A stretch of 64,000 nt of DNA from Chryseobacterium rhizosphaerae (GTDB taxonomy: Bacteria; Bacteroidota; Bacteroidia; Flavobacteriales; Weeksellaceae). Positions 1-8,581 of this stretch are shown here, in pieces (position 1 is the stretch's first letter; every line of letters starts with the position of its first letter). The stretch is taken from positions 55,098-119,097 of the forward strand of contig NZ_QNUF01000014.1 in the NCBI RefSeq assembly GCF_003385455.1, read 5' to 3'. The notes under the pieces were generated by a model. The model made no database searches, was not told the DNA's origin, and worked only from the letters and a program-made list of their open reading frames with translations. Position numbers and translations under genes: made by a program.

Positions 1-2547
1 CGGGTTAATGATTCCTGCTTTCACAGCATTTTCTTTATTGACGGGAAGGATAAATTTGTTGACAGGAAGGATATTGAATTTCTCATATTTCTCTTCTCCA
101 AAATACATTTTTAAAAGCTGATCTTTTTCAGGAGATTTGAACTTAATAAAATCAATAGCCTGCTTCAGTGTTAAAGAATCCTGCGTAAGGTACTTTCTGA
201 ATGACTGGAATTCTGTTTCCGGAGCTCCCTGTTCTTTCAACATAGAGAAAACACCCTCCCAATCTTCTTTCTTCATCATATAGACCTGCTCATTGACTCC
301 ATCTCTATAATCTTCATGTGTTAATTGGCTTGGAATTCCCTTTGCATTGTAGGTTTTTCTTTTTACCTGATCTATACTCCAGGGAGTAGCCAGTAGTGTA
401 AAATTTACTGTTTTTACATCATCCCTGAATCTCTCAGTTTCCTGAATCGCCCAAACCGGAAAAGTATCATTATCACCATAAATAAAAATAATATCCTCTT
501 TTGGTAACGATCTTAGGAATGAATAAGCATAATCATATGCCGCAGATTTCCGGCTTCGGTCATGTGATGTATAGTTCTGGAAACCCATCATAAAAGGTAT
601 TCCCAATAGAACAACTCCTAATGCTATATTGACTCCGTTAGATTTTATTTTGGATTGTAAGAACCACAGAATAGCTCCGGCTCCCAATCCTATCCAGATG
701 GCAAAAGCATAGAATGAACCTACCATGGCATAATCTCTTTCTCTTACTTCAAAAGGCTTTACTCCTGTATAGAAAACAATTCCAACACTGGTTAAAATAA
801 ATAAGGATAATAAGGCATAGAATCTTCCGAAGTCTCTGTTCAACTGGAAAAAGAATCCGATCAATCCTAAAATCAATGGGAGGAAGAAAAAGGCTACGGT
901 ACTTTCATTTTTAAAATTAGCAGGCATTGAATCCTGATTTCCAAGTAGTGCATTATCGATAAAAGAAAAGCCTGAGATCCAGTTTCCCTGGGTATTTTCC
1001 ATATGTCCCTGAAGATCATTCTGCCTTCCTACGAAGTTCCACATCAGGTACCTTACAAAGTAATACCCGTTTTGGAAAGAGATGAAGTAATCCATATTCT
1101 GGGCGAAAGAAGGTCTCTGAACCTTGATCAGGTCATATGGTTTTACCTTTAAATAATCTGCCGCAGTAATTGATTTGTCTTCATATTTTGTTCTCATCTC
1201 ATCGAAGATCTGCTTAGCCTGTGGGTTGTCTGCAACATCCTCGTTGTCGTAGTTAAAGGTGAAATCCGGAGCTCCATACAGCGCAATATAGTTGGCCGCT
1301 ACCTCTTTATCTTCACTGAACATTCTGGGCATAAAGCTTATATGGGATTTACTGAACACATAATTGAATCTTTCCCCTGTTTTTCTATAGGTTCCGGTTT
1401 TTTCGTCTTTTTCGTAAATATCTCCTGTTTTCTCTGTTTTATAACTTCCGTCTTCATTTTTCTCTATCCCTTTTGCATCAAGGAATGCGGTATAATTTTG
1501 TCCATAAGTCGTTGGCCAGTCACCATACTGTACCCTGTTATAATAATCTCTCATGCCAATAGCTGTATCAGGATCATTAAGGTTCATCGGCGGATTGGCA
1601 TTTGCTCTGATCGGGATGACCATCCAGCATGAAAACCCTATCATCATGTATACCAAGGATAAAACGATGGTTTGATATATTTTCTTTTTAGTCTTCCTCG
1701 CATATTGTATCAGCATATATGAAACTGCTACCATCAGTATAAATGCGACAATAGTTCCGGAGTGGAAAGGTAGACCCAGCCCATTCACAAAGAAAATCTC
1801 CAGTCTTCCGAACATCGTCATGATCAAAGGGAAAATAATCTTAAATACCAACGCCAGGATCACCAGTGTTATAAAATTAGCCAGAATAAAACTTTTCCAG
1901 GTAAACGTATAATTTCTTGCATAATATACAAGGCATACGGCAGGAATCGCCAGCATACACATCATATGTACCCCAACAGAAAGTCCTAAAATAAAGAAGA
2001 TAAGAATAATCCATCGCTCACTGTCCGCTGCTTGATACTCATTCTCCCATTTCGTGATCAGCCACACCAAAAGCGCTATAAACAGTAAAGCCATCGAATA
2101 TACTTCTCCCTCTACTGCCGAAAACCAAAAGGTATCTGAAAAAGTAAAACATAAAGCCCCAACCACTCCGGCAAACAGAATAGAAAATTCCTGTTTCTTG
2201 CTTATTTCTTCAACATCTTTATGTAAAAGTCTCCTTAAAAAATGGGTGATTGTCCAGAATAAAAATAAAATAGTAAACGCACTGAACAATGCAGACATCG
2301 CATTGATCACAATAGCATAATTCTGTTCGTTCCCCAGTGCAAAAATACTGGCTACCGCCCCCATAATCTGAAATAAAGCCGCTCCCGGGGCGTGGGTGAC
2401 TTCAAGTTTTACGGCTGATGAAATATACTCTCCACAGTCCCAGAAACTCAAATAATGTTCTATCGTTGAGAGATAGGTAATTAAGGCAATACCGAAAAGG
2501 AACCATCCGAGCACGGTGTTCCATTTTTTAAAAGACCAATTTTTCAT
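1..2547 (-). CDS. DUF2723 family multi-pass membrane protein (partial)
   Basis: The reading frame is open from an ATG at 2547 down to base 1, so at least 849 residues are present and the C-terminus is cut by the window edge. The N-terminus carries the family signature FWDCGEYI followed by a KLEV-x-H-x-PGA segment, and many hydrophobic helices follow. This is the DUF2723 family (TMEM260/protein O-mannosyltransferase-like, GT-C fold), common in Bacteroidota and usually above 1000 residues with a soluble C-terminal part. By family it is a membrane glycosyltransferase-like protein; the substrate is unknown. The 150 bp before the next gene holds a terminator belonging to that gene. Confidence 0.85.
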   Translation of the reverse strand, partial: MKNWSFKKWNTVLGWFLFGIALITYLSTIEHYLSFWDCGEYISSAVKLEVTHAPGAALFQIMGAVASIFALGNEQNYAIVINAMSALFSAFTILFLFWTITHFLRRLLHKDVEEISKKQEFSILFAGVVGALCFTFSDTFWFSAVEGEVYSMALLFIALLVWLITKWENEYQAADSERWIILIFFILGLSVGVHMMCMLAIPAVCLVYYARNYTFTWKSFILANFITLVILALVFKIIFPLIMTMFGRLEIFFVNGLGLPFHSGTIVAFILMVAVSYMLIQYARKTKKKIYQTIVLSLVYMMIGFSCWMVIPIRANANPPMNLNDPDTAIGMRDYYNRVQYGDWPTTYGQNYTAFLDAKGIEKNEDGSYKTEKTGDIYEKDEKTGTYRKTGERFNYVFSKSHISFMPRMFSEDKEVAANYIALYGAPDFTFNYDNEDVADNPQAKQIFDEMRTKYEDKSITAADYLKVKPYDLIKVQRPSFAQNMDYFISFQNGYYFVRYLMWNFVGRQNDLQGHMENTQGNWISGFSFIDNALLGNQDSMPANFKNESTVAFFFLPLILGLIGFFFQLNRDFGRFYALLSLFILTSVGIVFYTGVKPFEVRERDYAMVGSFYAFAIWIGLGAGAILWFLQSKIKSNGVNIALGVVLLGIPFMMGFQNYTSHDRSRKSAAYDYAYSFLRSLPKEDIIFIYGDNDTFPVWAIQETERFRDDVKTVNFTLLATPWSIDQVKRKTYNAKGIPSQLTHEDYRDGVNEQVYMMKKEDWEGVFSMLKEQGAPETEFQSFRKYLTQDSLTLKQAIDFIKFKSPEKDQLLKMYFGEEKYEKFNILPVNKFILPVNKENAVKAGIINP

Positions 2548-2640
2548 ATAATATTCTCCAATAATCAGTAAGACAACCGGGAAAAGGAAAGTATTACACA
2601 GTATTGTGAAAATATTACATTTTTCAGAGCCTATTTATAC

Positions 2641-2665
2641 AAAAAGCCTTCAGGTCAGAAGGCTA
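2641..2665 (-). terminator. Rho-independent terminator after the SDR gene
   Basis: A 7-bp perfect stem (AGCCTTC 2645-2651, GAAGGCT 2658-2664) has a 6-nt loop and is followed on the minus strand by a T run (A run 2641-2645 on the plus strand). It lies about 33 bp past the SDR stop codon. Confidence 0.75.
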
Positions 2666-2697
2666 AAGGTTTATATTTTTATAAGAAAATTCTTGCT

Positions 2698-3486
2698 TTA
2701 ATATGTATTATTCAATCCTCCATCCAAGGGAATACTAGTTCCGGTGAGATAGGCTGAATATTCTGATGCCAGAAAAGCCACCAGGTGACCATATTCTTCC
2801 GGTTTTCCTAATCTTTTCATTGGAATCTTATTTTCTCTGGCTTTTTTTATTTCTTCAGTGGAAGCTCCTGTTTGCTGTGCTTCATGATTAATAAGATTCT
2901 GGATTCTTTCTGTATCAAAATATCCGGTGAGAACATTGTTTACAGTAACATTATGCTGGGCTATTTCATTCGATAATGTCTTGGCCCAGGCGATTACTGC
3001 TGAACGGATAGAGTTGGAAAGCGCAAGGTTATTAATGGGCTCTTTCACTGATAATGAAGAAACATTGATGATACGGCCTTTTTTCTGCTGAATCATATGA
3101 GGTAAAGCCAGCAATGTGGTTTCACAGACTGTTTTAAAGAGCAGATCAAATGCTTTTTGATAATCTTCTGCATTTTTGTCCAGGGCCAACCCCGGTTCAG
3201 GACCATTGGTATTATTGACCAGAATATCTATGGAATGATTGCTGAAATAGTCTGTTATCGTTTTCTTATAGCTCTCAAAGTCAGAAAAATCGGCAACCAG
3301 ATATTCGTGTTTCTGATCTGCATTCACGATTGGTAATAAAGAAACAAAGTCTTTAAGTTTATCCTCATTACGGGACATTACCGTGACATTGGCTCCGCAT
3401 TTTGCCAGCTCTATGGCAATTCCGGCTCCTATTCCCTGCGTTGCTGCTCCTACCAGAGCATTTTTTGAAAAAAGTTGAATATTCAT
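2698..3486 (-). CDS. SDR-family protein lacking the canonical catalytic Tyr/Lys
   Basis: 262 residues with a Rossmann fold. The NAD(P)-binding motif near residues 12-20 reads GAATQGIG, a variant of TGxxxGxG, and NNTNG replaces the usual NNAG. The INVSS serine is present near residue 140. At the position of the catalytic YxxxK the sequence reads SNSIR, so Tyr is replaced by Ser and Lys by Arg. This matches the 3-oxoacyl-ACP-reductase-like SDR subgroup known for an imperfect catalytic tetrad. The C-terminus keeps the normal SDR segment ending SIPLDGG. It may bind cofactor without normal reductase chemistry, or use other residues. It is downstream of the RidA-type gene on the same strand, but a terminator lies between them, so co-transcription is doubtful. 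Confidence 0.85.
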   Translation of the reverse strand: MNIQLFSKNALVGAATQGIGAGIAIELAKCGANVTVMSRNEDKLKDFVSLLPIVNADQKHEYLVADFSDFESYKKTITDYFSNHSIDILVNNTNGPEPGLALDKNAEDYQKAFDLLFKTVCETTLLALPHMIQQKKGRIINVSSLSVKEPINNLALSNSIRSAVIAWAKTLSNEIAQHNVTVNNVLTGYFDTERIQNLINHEAQQTGASTEEIKKARENKIPMKRLGKPEEYGHLVAFLASEYSAYLTGTSIPLDGGLNNTY

Positions 3487-3524
3487 AAGCTCTTTGCTGA
3501 ATTATATTGATTCATATAAATGTA

Positions 3525-3557
3525 AGAAAAAACCTTCAAAATCTGTTTGAAGGTTTC
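3525..3557 (-). terminator. Rho-independent terminator after the RidA-type gene
   Basis: An 11-bp perfect stem (3530-3540 with 3546-3556) and a 5-nt loop are followed on the minus strand by a T-rich tract. It starts about 20 bp past the stop codon of the upstream gene and separates it from the SDR gene. Confidence 0.8.
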
Positions 3558-3575
3558 TTATTCTGCGGTCGATAA

Positions 3576-3965
3576 TTATTTCACCACGGTGGCTTCCAGT
3601 TCTACTTTCAATGTTTCAAATAGCCCGTTTACTTCCAGCATGGTAACAGCCTGTTCGATCCGGTGTTTTGCAATCCACTCCTGAAGGATCGGAAAATATG
3701 GCCAAAGCTCGTGTGTAGAAGTGGTATATATGTTTAACCTGACAATGCCCTTACATTCATACCCTGCTGTGGTTATAACTTCTTCTAAATTTGCGATAGC
3801 CTGCACCAGCTGGGATTTCATGTCTTTATCACTTGAGGTTCCGTCAGGATCAATAGCCGCCTGCCCGGAGCAGTATAATGTACTTGTGGCATTCTTCACC
3901 TCAACCGCCTGGGAATAACTTCTTTCATCCTGCCACTTCCACGGGTTTACTGTTCTTTTTTCCAT
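3576..3965 (-). CDS. RidA/YjgF-family protein
   Basis: About 129 residues from the ATG at 3965; the frame extends three codons further to a TTG, which I reject. Family features include YCSGQAAIDPDG near the N-terminus, an ANLEEVITTAGY helix, and a C-terminal VELEATVVK strand. RidA proteins are small trimeric enamine/imine deaminases that remove reactive 2-aminoacrylate-type intermediates; many paralogues act in specific catabolic pathways, and the exact substrate is not predictable here. The C-terminal region lacks the standard Arg-containing active-site motif of archetypal RidA (IEAVA-like), so this is probably one of the divergent subfamilies. A CRP-like operator and a near-consensus -7 element lie immediately upstream, next to a Crp-family gene. 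Confidence 0.85.
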   Translation of the reverse strand: MEKRTVNPWKWQDERSYSQAVEVKNATSTLYCSGQAAIDPDGTSSDKDMKSQLVQAIANLEEVITTAGYECKGIVRLNIYTTSTHELWPYFPILQEWIAKHRIEQAVTMLEVNGLFETLKVELEATVVK

Positions 3966-3993
3966 TGTATTCAATTTATTAAAGGTTACTTTG

Positions 3994-4001
3994 CAAAATT
4001 G
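3994..4001 (-). promoter_or_regulatory. Probable -7 element for the RidA-type gene
   Basis: Read on the minus strand the site is CAATTTTG, one mismatch from the Bacteroidota element TAnnTTTG, 29 bp upstream of the ATG. The implied start near 3988 would put the CRP-like palindrome about 42 bp upstream, the classic position for an activator touching RNA polymerase. The spacing argument is inference. Confidence 0.45.
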
Positions 4002-4023
4002 AAGAATAGAGGCTTTACAACTC

Positions 4024-4039
4024 TGTGATCGCGATCACG
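4024..4039. promoter_or_regulatory. CRP/FNR-type operator (TGTGA-N6-TCACG)
   Basis: A perfect 14-bp palindrome GTGATCGCGATCAC (4025-4038) sits inside TGTGA-N6-TCACG, nearly identical to the E. coli CRP consensus half-sites. It lies between the Crp-family gene and the RidA-type gene. The recognition helix of the adjacent regulator reads SRETLSR, keeping the Arg-Glu and distal Arg that contact TGTGA in CRP, so this regulator is the likely binder. Confidence 0.75.
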
Positions 4040-4065
4040 ATTATGAAGTGAGGGAAATCACAATT

Positions 4066-4629
4066 TTAGAGCGGTAACCTGCTTAATGTTTCTCTGGAAA
4101 CTCCTAAATAGGCTGCAAGAAGAGACTTTGGAACGCGTTGGACGAGTGTCGGATACTTTTCAAGCAGTTGCTTGTAGCGGTCTTTTATCTCAGTGGTCAT
4201 CGTAGAAATAATCCGTTGTTGTGCCGCAATGAAACCCATATATGCTTTTTCCAGGAAAAAATGCTCAAGCTTGGGTAGCTCTGTACATAATTTTCTGTAA
4301 TCGGGCAAACTCAGGCACAAGACTTCAGTGGCTTCCACACACTGCAGAAACATGGTGGCCTTGGTTTGTGTATAATACGCCTGAAAATCTGTTTCCCACC
4401 AATCTTCCATGGCAAATCCTACAATATGCTCCTTTCCTGATTCATCGGTATACACCAGTTTCAGCAAGCCTTTTAACACAAAATAATGGTAGGCTACCGC
4501 TTCCCCTTCCTGTACTAAAAACTGATGTTTTTTATATTTTCTAAAAGAGAAGAGAGAAGATACTATTCCGAATTCTTCGTCGGTAAGCGGAACGATTTTT
4601 TCAATATGGATTCTTAGCTGCTCTAGCAT
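4066..4629 (-). CDS. Crp/Fnr-family transcriptional regulator
   Basis: 187 residues: an N-terminal cyclic-nucleotide-binding-type beta-roll (about residues 15-115, with VLKGLLKLVY), a dimerisation helix, and a C-terminal winged helix ending in LGVSRETLSR close to the stop. The E. coli cAMP-binding RxS signature is not evident, so the ligand is unknown and may not be cAMP. The protein ends a few residues after the recognition helix, as is common in Bacteroidota members. It overlaps the upstream SUKH gene by 7 bp, suggesting co-transcription. Its likely operator lies just downstream, in front of the RidA-type gene. Confidence 0.9.
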   Translation of the reverse strand: MLEQLRIHIEKIVPLTDEEFGIVSSLFSFRKYKKHQFLVQEGEAVAYHYFVLKGLLKLVYTDESGKEHIVGFAMEDWWETDFQAYYTQTKATMFLQCVEATEVLCLSLPDYRKLCTELPKLEHFFLEKAYMGFIAAQQRIISTMTTEIKDRYKQLLEKYPTLVQRVPKSLLAAYLGVSRETLSRLPL

Positions 4630-5339
4630 TTTGTATAATTGAACTTCTTATTTAACTGGTCAAAAGCAATTTCTTTATTTATAATTTCAGCAACCTCATC
4701 AAACGTCACCAGCCCTTCTGCCTCAAATGTGCGCCCATTAGGAACTTTATACGTATATTCAAAAATATCCCGCTGATAAATATTCTTTAGAATGGCAACC
4801 TGCGACGGCTTTAAATAGGGTTCATGGGTCTTCAGCTGATGATATAAATTCTGTTTCAGATCTTCCTCATCATCTTCATAAAACATAGCGTCTTCATCTA
4901 TTTCCGTTACTGCTTCCAGCAATTGGCGAAAAATAAAATCCTGTAAATTTCCGGCCAATACTTCTGCCTCTTCGTCATCATGAGGAATCAGTGTAATGGG
5001 AATTTCACCATTATTCTGCAGGTCAAACTGAAAAGCATACAAGTCTCCTGCTCCATTTTTAGCAAACGGAACAAACTGATAATCCGGATGAATATTTCTA
5101 TAATCCTCCTCATCCGACATTTCTTCAATGAAAGCTCTCACCAACTGAGGATCGTCCCAGATCTCAATATCATATCCAAATAGCAATAGCGGAGGATTCT
5201 TTTTTAGTTGAGGAAAAACCGTAAGATGCCAATCCGGTCCGGCTTCACCCCAATCCAGCATCTTGTTTTCGGCAAGCTGCTTATAGATTTCAGGATATTG
5301 AAAATCATAGGTTTCTTCTAATTCTGTGGTCATATTCAT
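4623..5339 (-). CDS. SMI1/KNR4 (SUKH) family protein
   Basis: 238 residues, acidic, with no signal peptide. The hallmark central segment is VPFAKNGAGDLYAF followed by a short strand, typical of the SUKH fold. In bacteria SUKH proteins are often immunity proteins against polymorphic or contact-dependent toxins, but many are orphan cytosolic proteins. No toxin gene is seen nearby. A second, different SUKH-like gene lies 43 bp upstream in the same orientation, and the Crp gene overlaps its end, so the three may be one transcript. The assignment is by motif; the immunity role is inference. Confidence 0.7.
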   Translation of the reverse strand: MNMTTELEETYDFQYPEIYKQLAENKMLDWGEAGPDWHLTVFPQLKKNPPLLLFGYDIEIWDDPQLVRAFIEEMSDEEDYRNIHPDYQFVPFAKNGAGDLYAFQFDLQNNGEIPITLIPHDDEEAEVLAGNLQDFIFRQLLEAVTEIDEDAMFYEDDEEDLKQNLYHQLKTHEPYLKPSQVAILKNIYQRDIFEYTYKVPNGRTFEAEGLVTFDEVAEIINKEIAFDQLNKKFNYTKC

Positions 5340-5382
5340 TGTGATTTCAATTATTATATTAATGGATTACAGCTTCTTATCG

Positions 5383-5877
5383 TTATATTGACAGGGTAAA
5401 CGGATAATTTTCGCTTAATTCCGGATGGATACTGTTCAATGCTTCATAAAATGCCTGTTTTACTACCTTCGGGATACTTTCATGTTCTTCAAAATACCTA
5501 TCCAACTGCCGGATGATAAACGCCATCTGCAGCCAGTCTTCAAAACTGATGCGCATAGGAACAAGGCTCTCATCATAATCATGATCATAAAAGAAGACTT
5601 CGGTATTTTCATTCATAAACCACCGGTCACCCTGCCCGTTTCCGGCAAAGCACCAATAATCGGTTAGTTCAAATTCTTTATTTTCATTGAGTGCTTCAAC
5701 AGCATTATATAGAATTGTTTCTGAAGAAATCTCTGTTGTTTTCATAGAAGTCACCAGATTTTTGTACCGTTCAGAAAAAGAAAACGCTACAGTCTTAGGA
5801 AAGTTTTGCAAGTCCTTTCCCTCTTTCAGGATCTCAGTTTCTATCTCTTCAATCGTCAGTATTTTAAACGTCATCAT
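5383..5877 (-). CDS. SMI1/KNR4 (SUKH)-like protein
   Basis: 164 residues, acidic. The central motif WCFAGNGQGDRWFM followed by FFYDHD is the typical SUKH core (G-x-G-D plus an aromatic strand). The C-terminus is helical. Start codons at 5877 and 5874 are adjacent Met codons; either is possible. It precedes the other SUKH gene with a 43-bp gap. Function is unknown; a role as an immunity or adaptor protein is family-based guesswork. Confidence 0.65.
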   Translation of the reverse strand: MMTFKILTIEEIETEILKEGKDLQNFPKTVAFSFSERYKNLVTSMKTTEISSETILYNAVEALNENKEFELTDYWCFAGNGQGDRWFMNENTEVFFYDHDYDESLVPMRISFEDWLQMAFIIRQLDRYFEEHESIPKVVKQAFYEALNSIHPELSENYPFTLSI

Positions 5878-5917
5878 AGCCCTCCTAATTCTTTTTTCTT
5901 TGCTCTACTTTTATTCT

Positions 5918-5967
5918 TCATTCTTGGTTCTCAACTCTTGGTTTTTGACTCTTGACTCTTGGCTCTA
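5918..5967. repeat. Degenerate short tandem repeat (CTCTTGA/CTCTTGG units)
   Basis: Between the TlpA-like and SUKH genes, the plus strand holds several imperfect copies of a 7-10 bp unit such as ACTCTTGG, GACTCTTG and GGCTCT, with variants ATTCTTGG further left. No coding frame is apparent. It resembles low-complexity oligonucleotide repeats of flavobacterial intergenic DNA. Confidence 0.55.
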
Positions 5968-5985
5968 TAAAAAAAGCTCTCACCA

Positions 5986-6582
5986 TCACCTCTTCTGGAT
6001 TAACAGTTCATCAATTTGGGCATAAAATGAATCTTTACTGTAATCTGCCAGTCCCTGATGATGAAGACGAATTTCCCCTTTTTTATCCAGTACAACTGTA
6101 GTTGGTAACGAACCGCTATATAAGTCCTTTGGAATAGCTCCTGCAGAAGTTATAAAAGGGATTGTAAAATTCTTCTGTTTTAGATAGGCTTTGCCAAGCT
6201 CAGGATTGTCATCAAGATTTACCGTTAAAAATACCATATCCGGATGGTTCCTGTACTTTTCATAAAATTCCTGAATAGAAGGAAATTCCGCCCTGCAGGG
6301 AGGACACCATGAGGCCCAAAAATTAATGAAGATCACCTTTCCTTTTAGGTCAGCAGTATTAATTGCCGTTCCGTCTTCGTTTTTCAGCATAAAACCGGCA
6401 TACAAAGGAGTGGATGAATTCATTTCTTTAGATTCCGATATGTTGGAATTAAGAAGGCCTGTAGAGGCCACTTGCCTCATTAACCAGGCTTTTGCATCCG
6501 GACTCACTAATAAAACAACCAGCAAAACTGCAAAAAAAGCAGTAGATCCATTCTTTTTAATCCATTTTTTTATGTCTTCCAT
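5986..6582 (-). CDS. TlpA/ResA-like membrane-anchored thioredoxin
   Basis: 198 residues. One hydrophobic segment (about residues 12-29) anchors it, and the thioredoxin domain faces the periplasm. The active site NFWASWCPPC is followed by RAEFPS, and the cis-Pro loop reads SGSLPTTVVLD. TlpA/ResA proteins reduce disulfides in cytochrome c maturation or other periplasmic targets. No cytochrome biogenesis gene is adjacent, so the substrate is unknown. It sits 45 bp downstream of the serine hydrolase gene on the same strand and may be co-transcribed with it. Confidence 0.85.
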   Translation of the reverse strand: MEDIKKWIKKNGSTAFFAVLLVVLLVSPDAKAWLMRQVASTGLLNSNISESKEMNSSTPLYAGFMLKNEDGTAINTADLKGKVIFINFWASWCPPCRAEFPSIQEFYEKYRNHPDMVFLTVNLDDNPELGKAYLKQKNFTIPFITSAGAIPKDLYSGSLPTTVVLDKKGEIRLHHQGLADYSKDSFYAQIDELLIQKR

Positions 6583-6627
6583 ATTTCTTATTTCTCCAAT
6601 AAAAATTCTTTGAAAAGCATTTCTATG

Positions 6628-8436
6628 TTATAATGTTTTTAAAACCTTAACCGCCTTTTCATTTTTAGGGCTTATTTCCAACAGTTTCAGATAGGTCTGT
6701 TTGGCCTTATCTTTTTGACCGGCTTTCACATAAGCTTCTCCTAAACTGTCATAAACATTTTGGCTGTTAGGATACAATATAGCATTCACACGGAAAAAAT
6801 CAATTGCTTTTGTAAAATCTTTTTTGCTGAGCAATGCATAACCGGTATTATTCAAATAGTCTTCGGAAAGAAAATAATGATCACTGTCTTTGATTTTGGC
6901 ATTTTTATAGGCTTGTAATCCTTTATCAAAACTCCCTTCCATAACCAGTTCTAACGGTGTCTTTTCATCACTTCCCATTTGTGGATTTTTTGAGCGTACC
7001 GTTTTATCCTGTAATACTTGTACAAGTTCGAGTTTCCCGGTTGAAGCATTTTTCACAAATTCTGACGTAAAATCCCAATTCTGCATGACATAGGTATTCT
7101 CTCCCACTTTAATGAGTTCCATTGGGGTTTCCAAATCATTAATATTCAACAGTAACTTTCCGTTTTCACGATAGATCCTGTAAAGTCCGTACTTGTCAAA
7201 TTGGTAACGTCCTATACTTTTATTAAAGTCCTGCTCGGTTAGAGGTAAAGCTTTATAAACAGGGGGAAGATAATTTGGCCATTGATACACAGATGCTACT
7301 GAACGGACCAATTCTTCTATAAAATCAGGTTTATTGGTATTGGTTAAAATGACAACGCCATCCCCACTGGTTTTACTTCCTATAAACCTGCTGGAAAATC
7401 CTTCATTCCATCCCCCGTGGTTGAAGTAGGCCTCTCCGCTTTTATTCTCAAGGAAAATTCCTAATCCTTCAAATTTATCAATGAAAGGACTTGTAAATTC
7501 CTGCGCCGTTTTCTGAGAAACAACAATATGGCTTTTATTATTTAGGGTATTCTGAATATCAATTACAAATTTGGCCAGATCTTCAGCAGTAGTCCACAAA
7601 CCTGCGGCAGCCATTTCAGGATAAATATGATACTTTCCCTTCACTCTTTGGCCATCCATAGTATAAGCTGTAGCTGCCCACTGAGCCTGATTTTCAGGTA
7701 ACGGCTGACTGAAAGTGCTGTTTTTCATATCCAAAGGCAAAAGCACATTTTCTTTTATAATGGTGGGAAAGTCTTTTCCTTTTGTGTCTATGAGCATTTG
7801 CTGCATCACACAATATCCACCACCAGCATAGCGGAAAGGTGTTCCGGGAAGTTTATCCACTACAATAGCAGAAGTATTAGACGGGCTTTCTCCCTTTAAA
7901 ATCTGGATCAGTGTCGGAATAGGTGTGCCCGCTTCATATCCGGGGAATCCACTCACAGTAAAACCTGCAGTATGGCTTACAATATTTTTGAGACTGACTT
8001 TTTTTTCTTTTGTAAATTTATTTTCCGGAATCTTCCAGGAAGTCAGGTAGGTGTTTACATCAGCATCCGGATTAATTTTTCCAGCTTCCACTTCCTTTAA
8101 GGCAGCATAAACACTTACAGGTTTACTCATAGAAGCTGCCTGAAACAAAGTTCTGGAATTCACGGGAGTCTTAGATTCTACATCTGCCAGACCATATGTT
8201 TTGCTCCAGATCACTTTGGAGTTTTTGATAACAGCAATGCTTACTCCCGGAACATTATAATGTTTCATTCGGGATTCCAGCGTCCAGAGTGGCTTACCCT
8301 CAAAACGAATGACAGGCATTAATCCTGACTCAACACTGGAAATTTCTTTGCTCAATTCAGGTGTTATCTGGGCAAAAGTAGAATTTCCTATTATTCCGAA
8401 AGCGAATGCAATATAAAAAGACGTTTTAACGTTCAT
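6628..8436 (-). CDS. Beta-lactamase-family serine hydrolase with C-terminal TPR
   Basis: 602 residues with a signal peptide (cleavage near residue 22). The serine-hydrolase/class C domain has SxxK at S102-K105 (ASMSKP) and the Tyr motif RYAGGGY near residue 203. A linker domain follows, then a C-terminal TPR region (about residues 500-600). The family includes EstB-type esterases, D-aminopeptidases and penicillin-binding-like proteins; true beta-lactam hydrolysis is not implied. A shorter paralogue with the same architecture is at 44474-45976. Probably periplasmic. Confidence 0.88.
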   Translation of the reverse strand: MNVKTSFYIAFAFGIIGNSTFAQITPELSKEISSVESGLMPVIRFEGKPLWTLESRMKHYNVPGVSIAVIKNSKVIWSKTYGLADVESKTPVNSRTLFQAASMSKPVSVYAALKEVEAGKINPDADVNTYLTSWKIPENKFTKEKKVSLKNIVSHTAGFTVSGFPGYEAGTPIPTLIQILKGESPSNTSAIVVDKLPGTPFRYAGGGYCVMQQMLIDTKGKDFPTIIKENVLLPLDMKNSTFSQPLPENQAQWAATAYTMDGQRVKGKYHIYPEMAAAGLWTTAEDLAKFVIDIQNTLNNKSHIVVSQKTAQEFTSPFIDKFEGLGIFLENKSGEAYFNHGGWNEGFSSRFIGSKTSGDGVVILTNTNKPDFIEELVRSVASVYQWPNYLPPVYKALPLTEQDFNKSIGRYQFDKYGLYRIYRENGKLLLNINDLETPMELIKVGENTYVMQNWDFTSEFVKNASTGKLELVQVLQDKTVRSKNPQMGSDEKTPLELVMEGSFDKGLQAYKNAKIKDSDHYFLSEDYLNNTGYALLSKKDFTKAIDFFRVNAILYPNSQNVYDSLGEAYVKAGQKDKAKQTYLKLLEISPKNEKAVKVLKTL

Positions 8437-8571
8437 GGTACTGAAGTTTGGTTCATCAAAAATATAACTTTAGCCATACTAAATCCAATGTATTTTTGAT
8501 ATTGCCACTTAATAACTGAAAATTAAAAAAATAATAACCCTTTAGTGTACTATGTTTCGCATAAGTTCTAT

Positions 8572-8579
8572 TATCTTTG
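8572..8579 (+). promoter_or_regulatory. Promoter -7 element (TATCTTTG)
   Basis: An exact match to TAnnTTTG lies 167 bp upstream of the receptor ATG, with a GTTT at about the right place for a -33 element. The implied transcript has a leader of roughly 160 nt. Confidence 0.6.
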
Positions 8580-8581
8580 CC

